DNA of 6,328 bases from Candidatus Roizmanbacteria bacterium CG_4_10_14_0_2_um_filter_36_35 (GCA_002792355.1 PFOE01000091.1:1-6328), one strand, 5' to 3'; positions 1 to 4,869 are shown, counted from the first letter of the stretch. Program-made: numbers and translations. Notes: a model not told the origin generated them from the sequence alone.

Positions 1-205
1 CAATATCAATAGGTGTTCTTATTGCTCCTTCCCTTTTTATTTTTGCTTGTTCTGCATCATCTGAAGCTGGTTTTACGTCAGAAAATTGTATTGTAACCTC
101 AAAACGGCTAGAATTTACCCTTACATAATTAGCGTATTGTCTTGGTTTATCTTCTTTACGATATGGAAAAATTTTCACCTGTGTTTCTTGTTTTTGATCC
201 ATCAT
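1..205 (-). CDS. Partial small protein, DUF3467-like, C-terminus beyond the left edge
   Basis: A reading frame stays open for 68 codons from an ATG at 205 to the left edge, so only the N-terminal part is present. It begins MMDQKQETQVKIFPYRK and continues with YANYVRVNSSRFEVTIQF and later REGAIRTPIDI. The YAN(Y/L) start, the strand pattern around SRFEVTIQF and the basic segment before TPIDI resemble small DUF3467 proteins, whose function is unknown to me; this family call is from memory and tentative. Two ATGs are adjacent (205 and 202). A weak GAG Shine-Dalgarno at 212-210 lies 4 nt from the first and 7 nt from the second, slightly favouring 202. A strong promoter lies just upstream. The peptide is soluble and charged, unlike the hydrophobic antisense frame, which supports this strand. 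It is transcribed divergently from the first Nudix gene. Confidence 0.7.
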   Translation of the reverse strand, partial: MMDQKQETQVKIFPYRKEDKPRQYANYVRVNSSRFEVTIQFSDVKPASDDAEQAKIKREGAIRTPIDI

Positions 206-235
206 ATTTCTCAAATAAAGCCTTATAACAACCTA

Positions 236-264
236 ATTATACCAATGATTATTCAGGTTGACAA
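236..264 (-). promoter_or_regulatory. Sigma70-type promoter with extended -10 for the left-edge gene
   Basis: On the minus strand, TTGTCA (264-259, five of six bases of the -35 consensus) is followed after exactly 17 nt by a perfect TATAAT (241-236). The bases TGG just before it provide an extended -10. Transcription would start near 229, giving a leader of about 25 nt with a weak GAG ribosome site before the ATG pair at 205/202. This is the best-scoring promoter by eye in the window. Confidence 0.65.
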
Positions 265-271
265 CAGTATT

Positions 272-300
272 TGTATATACAGTATAACACTTTTTGTCAA
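272..300 (-). promoter_or_regulatory. Possible second, upstream promoter for the left-edge gene
   Basis: On the minus strand, a consensus TTGACA (300-295) is separated by 17 nt from TATACA (277-272, four of six bases of the -10 consensus). It would start transcription near 265, which is inside the -35 region of the better promoter at 236-264. It may be a tandem promoter or a chance match in AT-rich DNA. Confidence 0.35.
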
Positions 301-363
301 GTGGTTGTTAAGTCTTTGTTGAGTAATACTTTAGTGAACTTATAATTTTATGGAAATTGAAAC

Positions 364-384
364 AGGCACGTACGTTACACGCCT
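364..384. repeat. Short imperfect palindrome around ACGTACGT
   Basis: AGGC at 364-367 pairs with GCCT at 381-384, and GTA at 370-372 pairs with TAC at 376-378. A 2x2 unpaired AC/AC step lies between the two stems and the loop is CGT. It sits 46 nt left of the larger GC-rich palindrome. It could be a small hairpin or part of a composite intergenic repeat; no function can be assigned. Confidence 0.35.
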
Positions 385-429
385 ACCCAATCGCCCATTT
401 TTAATATCAACAATTATTTATTTAAAATG

Positions 430-504
430 CCCGAAGACCCCGTAGACTCGCCCCTCGGAGGCGTGGACGTAGACCACGCGACGAGGTAAGAGTTCTTCGG
501 GGTC
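430..504. repeat. GC-rich 75-bp multi-stem palindromic element
   Basis: About 65% GC inside an AT-rich region. Nested stems can be traced by hand: CCCGAAGA (430-437) with TCTTCGGG (494-501); ACTC (446-449) with GAGT (490-493); CCTCG (453-457) with CGAGG (482-486); and GCGTGG (461-466) with CCACGC (474-479) closing a 7-nt loop. An alternative outer stem, GACCCC (436-441) with GGGGTC (499-504), is mutually exclusive with the first. The heptamer CGTAGAC occurs twice (441-447 and 468-474). It lies between divergent genes, upstream of the Nudix promoter. A REP-like dispersed repeat is the most likely explanation; a structured RNA cannot be excluded. Confidence 0.6.
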
Positions 505-541
505 AAGGCCTAAATTATGAGAAAAGACAGGCCCGCAACAA

Positions 542-550
542 TGCTATAAT
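542..550 (+). promoter_or_regulatory. Extended -10 promoter, probably giving a leaderless Nudix mRNA
   Basis: TGCTATAAT is a perfect extended -10 (TG at 542-543, TATAAT at 545-550). There is no clear -35 at 16-18 nt, which an extended -10 can tolerate. Only 6 nt (551-556) separate it from the ATG at 557, so the expected start point falls on or next to the A of the start codon. No Shine-Dalgarno sequence is present. The same TATAAT-N6-ATG spacing recurs at 1787 and 2343. Confidence 0.6.
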
Positions 551-556
551 ATATCT

Positions 557-958
557 ATGCTACAAAAATACCACGTCATCTTGGCAGTTGGCGCTTTCAT
601 TATTAACGATAAAAAAGAAATTCTAATTGTAAAAAAATCTCCAAAAGAAAGAATCGACGGCGGTTTCTGGACGATCCCCGGAGGAAAAATAGAACCAAAC
701 GAGCCAATTATTAAAGGTCTAAAAAGGGAAATACTGGAAGAAGTTAATCTTAAAGTAAAATTAATCAAATGGATTGGTGAAGATGTTTTTGAAAGTTCCG
801 GCTTTTTTTACCATGCCCAACACTTTCTCTGTCAACCTATAAACTCTAGCGTTAGACTGGAAAAAAATCTGGTTGACCATCATTGGTTAAAAAAAACAGA
901 AATAAAAAAATTCCAGTTCCCTGTTAACATCAAAAAAAGAATTCTAGAAATATTATGA
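557..958 (+). CDS. Nudix hydrolase, MutT-like (8-oxo-dGTP-type)
   Basis: A 133-residue single-domain Nudix protein, about the usual MutT size. The Nudix box GX5EX7REUXEEXGU is present: G43, E49, R57, E58, E61 and E62 (KREILEEVNL), with the final glycine replaced by N64. The preceding IPGGKIEPNE and the start VILAVGAFIINDKKEILIV are typical of the first strands of the fold. Nudix enzymes hydrolyse nucleoside diphosphate-X compounds using Mg2+ held by the box glutamates. The exact substrate cannot be read from the sequence; cleaning of oxidised dNTPs is the default guess and fits the adjacent endonuclease IV gene. The start is clear because ATG 557 follows a -10 by 6 nt and no other ATG precedes the fold. 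Its TGA stop overlaps the nfo start (ATGA), implying translational coupling. Confidence 0.9.
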   Translation: MLQKYHVILAVGAFIINDKKEILIVKKSPKERIDGGFWTIPGGKIEPNEPIIKGLKREILEEVNLKVKLIKWIGEDVFESSGFFYHAQHFLCQPINSSVRLEKNLVDHHWLKKTEIKKFQFPVNIKKRILEIL

Positions 959-1791
959 CCAGATTGGGCGCGCATTTATCTATCGCCGGTGGTTACTCAA
1001 AGGCAATCGAGCGAGTCTCAAATATTGGAGGCAACTGCTTACAGATCTTTTCTTCTTCCCCTCGCGGTTGGACTTTTGCTAAAATTGATGAAGCAGAAAT
1101 AAAAAAATTCTTGCCTCTTAAATCTAAACTCTCAATTGATCCTATTTATTTTCATGCTTCTTACCTCGTTAATTTAGCCGACGAAAGTAGAATTGGTCAT
1201 TTATCAAAACAGTCGTTAATCGCAGAAATGTCAATCGCTCCCCTTTTACAAATCAAAGGCAGCATCGTTCACCTTGGCTCTTATAAGAATCAAGTATCTA
1301 GTATTAAGTATCAAGTATTAATTAAAAACATTAAAGAAATTCTTGAAAAAACGCCAAAAAAATCGTTTTTTATCATTGAAAACGCCGGAAATAGAAAAAT
1401 CGGTCAGACCTTAGAAGAAATTTCGCAAATTATAAAAGACGCCAATGATAAGCGGGTTCGTCTCTGTCTCGATACCTGTCATCTATTTTCCAACGGTTAT
1501 CGATTTAGCAATAATAAAGAACTTGATCTTTTTCTTGATAAACTTGACGAACTTGATCTGCTTGATAGACTTGAGATTTGGCACGTCAACGACAGCCGTG
1601 ACTCATTTAATTCGGGCCACGACCGTCACGACAATATCGGTCAGGGAACAATCGGCCTTAACGAATTCAAAACGCTCCTTAATCATCCGAAAACAAAGAA
1701 CTATCCCTTTATTATCGAAACTCCCGGCTTCAATGACGAAGGACCTGACAAAAAAAATCTCGACATCCTAAAATCTTTAGTTAAGGTATAA
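955..1791 (+). CDS. nfo: Endonuclease IV, AP endonuclease
   Basis: A 278-residue TIM-barrel AP endonuclease of normal length for the family. It cuts the backbone 5' of abasic sites and removes blocked 3' ends in base-excision repair. All nine metal ligands of the trinuclear zinc site can be placed by comparison with E. coli Nfo: H67 (FHASYL), H106 (VHLGS), E142 (IENAGN), D173 and H176 (LDTCH), H210 (WHVNDS), D223 and H225 (DRHDNIGQG), and E255 (IIETPG). The N-terminus LGAHLSIAGG is also standard. The ATG overlaps the upstream Nudix stop as ATGA, and I see no promoter of its own. Two simple repeats lie inside the gene (1290-1317 and 1522-1575); neither changes the overall length, so the enzyme should be active. 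Confidence 0.96.
   Translation: MTRLGAHLSIAGGYSKAIERVSNIGGNCLQIFSSSPRGWTFAKIDEAEIKKFLPLKSKLSIDPIYFHASYLVNLADESRIGHLSKQSLIAEMSIAPLLQIKGSIVHLGSYKNQVSSIKYQVLIKNIKEILEKTPKKSFFIIENAGNRKIGQTLEEISQIIKDANDKRVRLCLDTCHLFSNGYRFSNNKELDLFLDKLDELDLLDRLEIWHVNDSRDSFNSGHDRHDNIGQGTIGLNEFKTLLNHPKTKNYPFIIETPGFNDEGPDKKNLDILKSLVKV
1290..1317 (+). repeat. Four tandem 7-bp units (TCAAGTA) within nfo
   Basis: The units are TCAAGTA, TCTAGTA, TTAAGTA and TCAAGTA, so units 2 and 3 each differ from the consensus at one base. Because 7 is not a multiple of 3, the repeat runs through all three codon positions and encodes QVSSIKYQV (residues 113-121). This lies just after the metal-ligand segment VHLGS. I recall the same peptide style as frequent in CPR proteins. 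The protein length matches E. coli Nfo here, so the repeat appears to replace sequence rather than add to it. Confidence 0.75.
1522..1575 (+). repeat. CTTGAY repeat with 9-nt period within nfo
   Basis: CTTGA(T/C/G) occurs at 1522, 1534, 1543, 1552, 1561 and 1570, so the last five copies are exactly 9 nt apart. They encode a run of Leu-Asp-x triplets (residues about 190-207, ending LLDRLE) just before the conserved WHVNDS strand. It may be a slippage-generated stretch tolerated in a surface helix, or simply helix composition. Confidence 0.55.
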
Positions 1792-1792
1792 T
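1787..1792 (+). promoter_or_regulatory. -10 element for the second Nudix gene, overlapping the nfo stop
   Basis: A perfect TATAAT contains the nfo stop codon TAA (1789-1791) and ends 6 nt before the ATG at 1799, the same spacing as at 545 and 2343. The -35 region is poor: TCGACA (1760-1765) matches at five of six bases but is 21 nt away. The call rests mainly on the repeated spacing. A weak AAGG lies 12 nt before the ATG and could help translation of a read-through transcript. Confidence 0.45.
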
Positions 1793-1798
1793 TCTTTG

Positions 1799-2347
1799 AT
1801 GAAAAGGAACTACATTATTGAACTTAAAAAAGAAGTCTTAAAATTTAAGAAAAAAAATGTCGATAGAAAAATCATCGATGAATTTTTAAAGAAATTTTCT
1901 TCAACAGATAAGCTAACTAAAGAATTAAACATCGACGAACACATTTGCGCTTTTTTTGTTCCTGTAAATAAAAAAACTAAGTCTGTCTATCTCGCTCATC
2001 ACATCAAAGCTGACGACTGGATTCCGCCCGGAGGACATATTAAATTTGGCGAACATCCAATCGAGACTGTAATTCGAGAATTTCAAGAAGAACTTAACCA
2101 CAAAATCTCTCCAAATCAAATCGAACTATTTAATTTATCAATTAAAGATGTCAGCAACAATCCTCGTTCACCTTGCAAGCTTCACTTTGATTTTTGGTAT
2201 TTGGTCGAAGTTCCAAAAATCAACTTTAACTATTTGAAAAAAGAATTTTACAATGCCTATTGGCATCAACTCGATGAAACAACTTTCAACAAAATAAAAA
2301 CTCCTCAATATAATCTGATTGTCAGAGGACTAACAAAGATATTATAA
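1799..2347 (+). CDS. Nudix hydrolase with about 45-residue N-terminal extension
   Basis: A 182-residue protein beginning MKRNYIIELKKEV. A TTG one codon earlier (1796) is open, but the ATG is preferred because it sits 6 nt after a TATAAT, as in the neighbouring genes. A charged, probably helical N-terminal segment (about 1-45) precedes the Nudix fold. The box is complete in its catalytic residues: G79, E85, R93, E94, E97 and E98 (REFQEELNH), with Asn in place of the last glycine, as in the Nudix protein encoded at 557-958. The segment AHHIKADDWIPPGGHIKFGE resembles Nudix proteins with a HH-(x)n-W-x-PPGGH pattern, whose substrate I cannot name. It starts 7 nt after the nfo stop and probably belongs to the same transcription unit as well as having its own start. 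Confidence 0.88.
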   Translation: MKRNYIIELKKEVLKFKKKNVDRKIIDEFLKKFSSTDKLTKELNIDEHICAFFVPVNKKTKSVYLAHHIKADDWIPPGGHIKFGEHPIETVIREFQEELNHKISPNQIELFNLSIKDVSNNPRSPCKLHFDFWYLVEVPKINFNYLKKEFYNAYWHQLDETTFNKIKTPQYNLIVRGLTKIL

Positions 2348-2348
2348 T
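2319..2348 (+). promoter_or_regulatory. Promoter for cca, probably leaderless
   Basis: TTGTCA (2319-2324, five of six bases of the -35 consensus), an 18-nt spacer, then a perfect TATAAT (2343-2348). The promoter lies inside the end of the Nudix gene, and that gene's TAA stop (2345-2347) is part of the -10. The ATG of cca begins 6 nt later at 2355, so the start point is predicted at or within a base or two of the start codon. No Shine-Dalgarno sequence is present. Confidence 0.6.
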
Positions 2349-2354
2349 TACTTC

Positions 2355-3683
2355 ATGATCATTCTCCCAAAACCAGTAATTAAATTTTTAGAAAAGTTCA
2401 GGAAAAACCATTTCCAGATTTATATCGTCGGCGGTGCCGTCCGTAATTTGCTATTAAATAAAGGAGTAACAAACTGGGATTTCACAACCGACGCAACTCC
2501 TGAACAAATTCTAAAACTATTTAAAGACGCTTTTTATAACAACAGTTACGGAACAGTGTCGATTCCAGTTGGCGATTTAATATTTGAAGTGACTCCATTC
2601 AGAAAAGAAGGAGAATATAAGGACTTTCGTCATCCGGAAAAAATTACCTGGGCAAAGACCGTTGAAGAAGATCTTTCCCGCCGTGATTTTACTATTAATG
2701 CCATGGCTTATGACGGAAAAAAAATCGTTGACCCTTATAAAGGACAGGAGGATTTAAAAAATAAATTAATCAAGGCTGTCGGCGATCCAGACAAAAGATT
2801 TAATGAAGATTCTCTAAGATTAATCCGGGCAATAAGATTTGCTTCTCAGCTTGGTTTTTTTATTGACGAAAAAACTCGCGTTTCAATTGAAAAAAACTCC
2901 GAATTGATTACAAAAATCTCTTGGGAAAGAATTCGAGACGAATTTTTAAAAATTTTAGGCAGCGATCATCCTTCAGAAGGACTCTTATTTTTAAAAAACA
3001 CCGGTCTTCTGACCTTTATTCTTCCCGAAGTTGATATTTGCTTTACCATTCCCCAAAAAAGTCCTAAGCGTCATCATGTTTATGATGTCGGCACCCATTT
3101 GGTAATGTCTCTCAAACACTGTCCGTCAAAAGATGCTGTGACAAGATTCGCCACTTTAATTCATGACACAGGTAAAGCGCAAACTTTCAGACGCGACGAT
3201 AAAACCGGCCTGATTACTTTTTACAATCACGAAGTCGTTGGCAAAAAACTAGCAGAGCAGATTGCCGACCGTTTTAAACTCTCTAATAAAGAAAAAGATA
3301 AACTAGTTAAATTAGTCGAATTTCACCAATTCACCGTATCTGAAATTCAAACAGATAAAGCCGTGAGAAGGTTCATTAGAAATGTTGGTAAAGAGTATCT
3401 TAATGATATTGTTGATTTGAGATTCGGAGATAGAATTGGATCAGGAGCCAGACCAACTTCCTGGCGATTTGATCTTTTTAGAAAAAGATTAGAAAAAGTG
3501 CAAAAACAGCCGTTTCAAATCAAAGACCTAAAGATCAATGGCAACGACGTTATGAAAGTTTTAAAAATAAAACCCGGACCAAAAGTTGGAGAAGTCCTAA
3601 AAAAGATCTTTGATAAAGTAGTAGAAAAAAAATTAAAAAATGAAAGAGAAATACTTTTGAAAGAAATCAAACATCTAAAATAA
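2355..3683 (+). CDS. cca: CCA-adding tRNA nucleotidyltransferase (class II, with HD domain)
   Basis: A 442-residue class II nucleotidyltransferase of the CCA-adding/poly(A) polymerase family, which builds or repairs the CCA end of tRNAs without a template. Domains in order: the head with GGAVRN (26-31), NWDFTT (40-45) and RRDFTINAMAY (109-119); the nucleotide-recognition helix NEDSLRLIRAIRF with E151, D152 and R155 (the EDxxR motif); an HD domain with H248, H270-D271 (IHDTGK) and H292; and a C-terminal RNA-binding region with INGNDVM, PGPKVG and NEREILL. Oddity: the usual DxD metal pair is N40-W-D42, and the usual GGxVRD ends in N31. If real, this should weaken or alter metal binding. A poly(A) polymerase or partial-CCA activity cannot be excluded from sequence alone. 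Confidence 0.92.
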   Translation: MIILPKPVIKFLEKFRKNHFQIYIVGGAVRNLLLNKGVTNWDFTTDATPEQILKLFKDAFYNNSYGTVSIPVGDLIFEVTPFRKEGEYKDFRHPEKITWAKTVEEDLSRRDFTINAMAYDGKKIVDPYKGQEDLKNKLIKAVGDPDKRFNEDSLRLIRAIRFASQLGFFIDEKTRVSIEKNSELITKISWERIRDEFLKILGSDHPSEGLLFLKNTGLLTFILPEVDICFTIPQKSPKRHHVYDVGTHLVMSLKHCPSKDAVTRFATLIHDTGKAQTFRRDDKTGLITFYNHEVVGKKLAEQIADRFKLSNKEKDKLVKLVEFHQFTVSEIQTDKAVRRFIRNVGKEYLNDIVDLRFGDRIGSGARPTSWRFDLFRKRLEKVQKQPFQIKDLKINGNDVMKVLKIKPGPKVGEVLKKIFDKVVEKKLKNEREILLKEIKHLK

Positions 3684-3717
3684 TACAACTTTTACCACGA
3701 TCGTGATCAAAGTTGTA
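3684..3717. terminator. Bidirectional hairpin terminator between convergent genes
   Basis: A 34-bp imperfect palindrome starts directly after the cca stop. TACAACTTT-type arms (3684-3692 with 3709-3717) and an inner CACGA/TCGTG core are separated by two single mismatches (3693/3708 and 3695/3706). It reaches into the last codons of the convergent hydrolase gene, whose TGA is at 3709-3707. A T-rich run follows on the plus side only about 10 nt later, so it is not a textbook intrinsic terminator. Position and length of the stem still favour a shared transcript-end structure. Confidence 0.55.
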
Positions 3718-4348
3718 ATAGTAAATTTTTCTCTTTTTCTATTAGTGTTTTTTCTCCATGTCCTGGATAAACAACTACATCTTTTGGGAACTTAAATAAT
3801 ATTTCTAATGATTTTTTAAGATCTTCTTTACTACAGTAAGAAAAATCAAATCTGCCAACCGCTCCTTTAAATAATGTGTCGCCGGTAAAAAGAGCATTTT
3901 CTTCTTTAAAGTAGAAACAAACGCTCCCTGGCGTGTGACCCGGAGTATGGATAATTTTTAATTTGAAATTTTCCAATTCCTGCCTGCCGGCAGGCAGGTT
4001 CAATGAATTTTTAATGTCTAAATTTTTAATATTTCTAATTGGCAAAATTGTCTGTTTAAAATCTAAAAAATGTTCGGCGGTTTCTTTTGTTCTATCAGTT
4101 AAAAACTGATCTTTTTTATTAAGATACAGGGGAACATTAACCGATAACTGTATTTCACCTGTTGCCATTATATGATCAAAATGCCCATGGGTCGCCAACA
4201 TTCCGATTAATTTTAATCTTCTTCTTTGCAGTTCTTCAAGAATGAACGAGGCTTCATCGCCAGGATCAATAATCAAACACTTATCGTCCTCAACCAATAA
4301 ATAACAATTAGCCTGCAGCTGTCCTAAAGAATATTTAACAATTTTCAT
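3707..4348 (-). CDS. Metallo-beta-lactamase-fold hydrolase, glyoxalase-II/YcbL-like
   Basis: A 213-residue hydrolase starting MKIVKYSLGQLQANCYLL, typical of the glyoxalase-II-like branch. The metal ligands are present: H54, H56, D58 and H59 (THGHFDH), H138 (HTPGHTPGS), D157 (TGDTLF) and H197 (YPGHGEKT). Family members hydrolyse thioesters such as S-lactoylglutathione, but the long C-terminal substrate domain of true glyoxalase II is absent, so the substrate is unknown. The ATG at 4348 lies 2 nt after the upstream stop (TAA-TA-ATG), suggesting re-initiation; a GTG at 4366 would add only MAKIII and overlap the upstream gene. Residues 118-123 (LPAGRQ) are encoded by a 20-bp palindrome in a loop before the HTPGHTPGS strand. 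Confidence 0.92.
   Translation of the reverse strand: MKIVKYSLGQLQANCYLLVEDDKCLIIDPGDEASFILEELQRRRLKLIGMLATHGHFDHIMATGEIQLSVNVPLYLNKKDQFLTDRTKETAEHFLDFKQTILPIRNIKNLDIKNSLNLPAGRQELENFKLKIIHTPGHTPGSVCFYFKEENALFTGDTLFKGAVGRFDFSYCSKEDLKKSLEILFKFPKDVVVYPGHGEKTLIEKEKNLLLQL
3979..3998. repeat. 20-bp perfect palindrome inside the hydrolase gene
   Basis: CCTGCCTGCC at 3979-3988 is followed directly by its exact reverse complement. The base composition contrasts with the AT-rich flanks. Read on the minus strand it encodes Leu-Pro-Ala-Gly-Arg-Gln in frame, between NSLN and ELENF. From memory, LPAGRQ-type peptides made by this palindrome recur in unrelated CPR proteins, so this is probably a dispersed palindromic element tolerated in a surface loop. 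Confidence 0.8.
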
Positions 4349-4350
4349 TA

Positions 4351-4845
4351 TTATGATTTTAGCCACTCGACATAGTCACATCCGGTTGCCATTTTCTGTT
4401 GAGGATCCCATTGATTTGTTGAGCATTTTTTTAGTTTTTTACCGGCAACTGTTGTGAACAACACTAATTTGGATCCGCATTTTGGACAATCTTCATCCAG
4501 CTTTTCGGTGGTTCCTTTTAACCATTCCACATAATCACATCCTCCGGCTGTTTTTGTCCCTGGATCCCAGGTGGCGGTCGAACATTTCTTCATTTTTTTT
4601 CCAAATCGTGTTACGACTGACAACAACGGCGCTCCACACTTCGGACACTTTTCGTCTAATGCAACTGGCTCAACCGCAAACCATTTTACATAAGTGCATC
4701 CATCGATAGTATGGGTTTCAGGATTCCAGCTACCCTTTGAGCATCTCTGTAATTTGCGACCGGACTTAGTCTCAAAAACTTCGCCTAACGCTGCCCCACA
4801 TTTTGGACAGGCTTCCGAGCCTTTTTCTGATTTTTTGTCATCCAT
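4351..4845 (-). CDS. Protein of three zinc ribbons, topoisomerase C4-finger-like
   Basis: A 164-residue protein made almost entirely of three tandem repeats with a period of about 53 residues. Each repeat has CPKCG, then a basic segment ending in C-S, then W-(N/D)-P and G-C-x-Y-V-x-W. The cysteine sets are 13/16/35/50, 67/70/88/103 and 120/123/141/156, with spacing CX2CX17-18CX14C, so each repeat can hold one zinc ion. The units resemble the C4 zinc fingers at the C-terminus of type IA topoisomerases, which bind DNA, but there is no catalytic domain. A nucleic-acid-binding role is inference. No Shine-Dalgarno precedes the ATG; a TATTAT at 4860-4855 ends 9 nt upstream and could give a nearly leaderless start. 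It lies 52 nt after secF and 2 nt before the hydrolase gene. Confidence 0.88.
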   Translation of the reverse strand: MDDKKSEKGSEACPKCGAALGEVFETKSGRKLQRCSKGSWNPETHTIDGCTYVKWFAVEPVALDEKCPKCGAPLLSVVTRFGKKMKKCSTATWDPGTKTAGGCDYVEWLKGTTEKLDEDCPKCGSKLVLFTTVAGKKLKKCSTNQWDPQQKMATGCDYVEWLKS

Positions 4846-4869
4846 ATATTAAAAATAATAATTTATATT

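Larger units (their letters stand above)
206..556. other. Divergent intergenic region, 351 bp
   Basis: This is the only long gap between genes. From left to right it holds the minus-strand promoters for the left-edge gene (236-300), a small imperfect palindrome (364-384), an AT-rich stretch, a GC-rich 75-bp palindromic element (430-504), and the extended -10 of the first Nudix gene (542-550). I see no tRNA cloverleaf, no riboswitch that I recognise and no convincing short gene. The middle (about 360-510) is much richer in GC than its flanks, which suggests that repeat elements have been inserted there. Confidence 0.7.

Noticed and set aside
258..288. Plus-strand TTGACA with TATAAC as a promoter.
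   Set aside because: The spacer is 19 nt and the next gene starts 270 nt away with its own extended -10.
86..322. Plus-strand open frame of 78 codons rich in Ile, Phe, Tyr and Trp.
   Set aside because: It lies opposite the left-edge minus-strand gene and that gene's promoters, has no ribosome site, and its composition looks like the antisense of an AT-rich coding region.
350..445. A 31-codon frame (MEIETGTYVTRLP...) with TATAAT at 341-346 and TTGAGT 16 nt further upstream.
   Set aside because: The -10 is only 3 nt before the ATG, so transcription would start inside the frame; it runs into the palindromic element and has no recognisable feature.
430..504. Possible tRNA, SRP RNA or CRISPR repeat.
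   Set aside because: There is no cloverleaf or CCA end, no SRP domain IV core, and no regularly spaced direct repeats with spacers.
599..682. Both Nudix boxes have Asn instead of the last Gly (EEVN, EELN); considered as loss of function.
   Set aside because: The catalytic glutamates and arginine are intact, and this position varies in active Nudix families.
1445..1771. Open frame overlapping nfo, with similar frames at 544-768 and 1925-2119 (minus) and 4482-4709, 5001-5192 and 5875-6159 (plus).
   Set aside because: All lie wholly inside or opposite confidently identified genes and have no start signals or recognisable motifs.
1796..1798. TTG at 1796 as the start of the second Nudix gene.
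   Set aside because: The adjacent ATG at 1799 keeps the 6-nt distance to TATAAT seen at two other genes.
956..3709. Alternative genetic code with UGA read as an amino acid.
   Set aside because: UGA ends the first Nudix gene at the nfo overlap and the hydrolase gene at the expected family length, so it is a stop here.
4349..4366. GTG at 4366 as the start of the hydrolase gene (MAKIII before MKIVKY).
   Set aside because: The family N-terminus fits the ATG at 4348, and the longer form would overlap the zinc-ribbon gene without a ribosome site.
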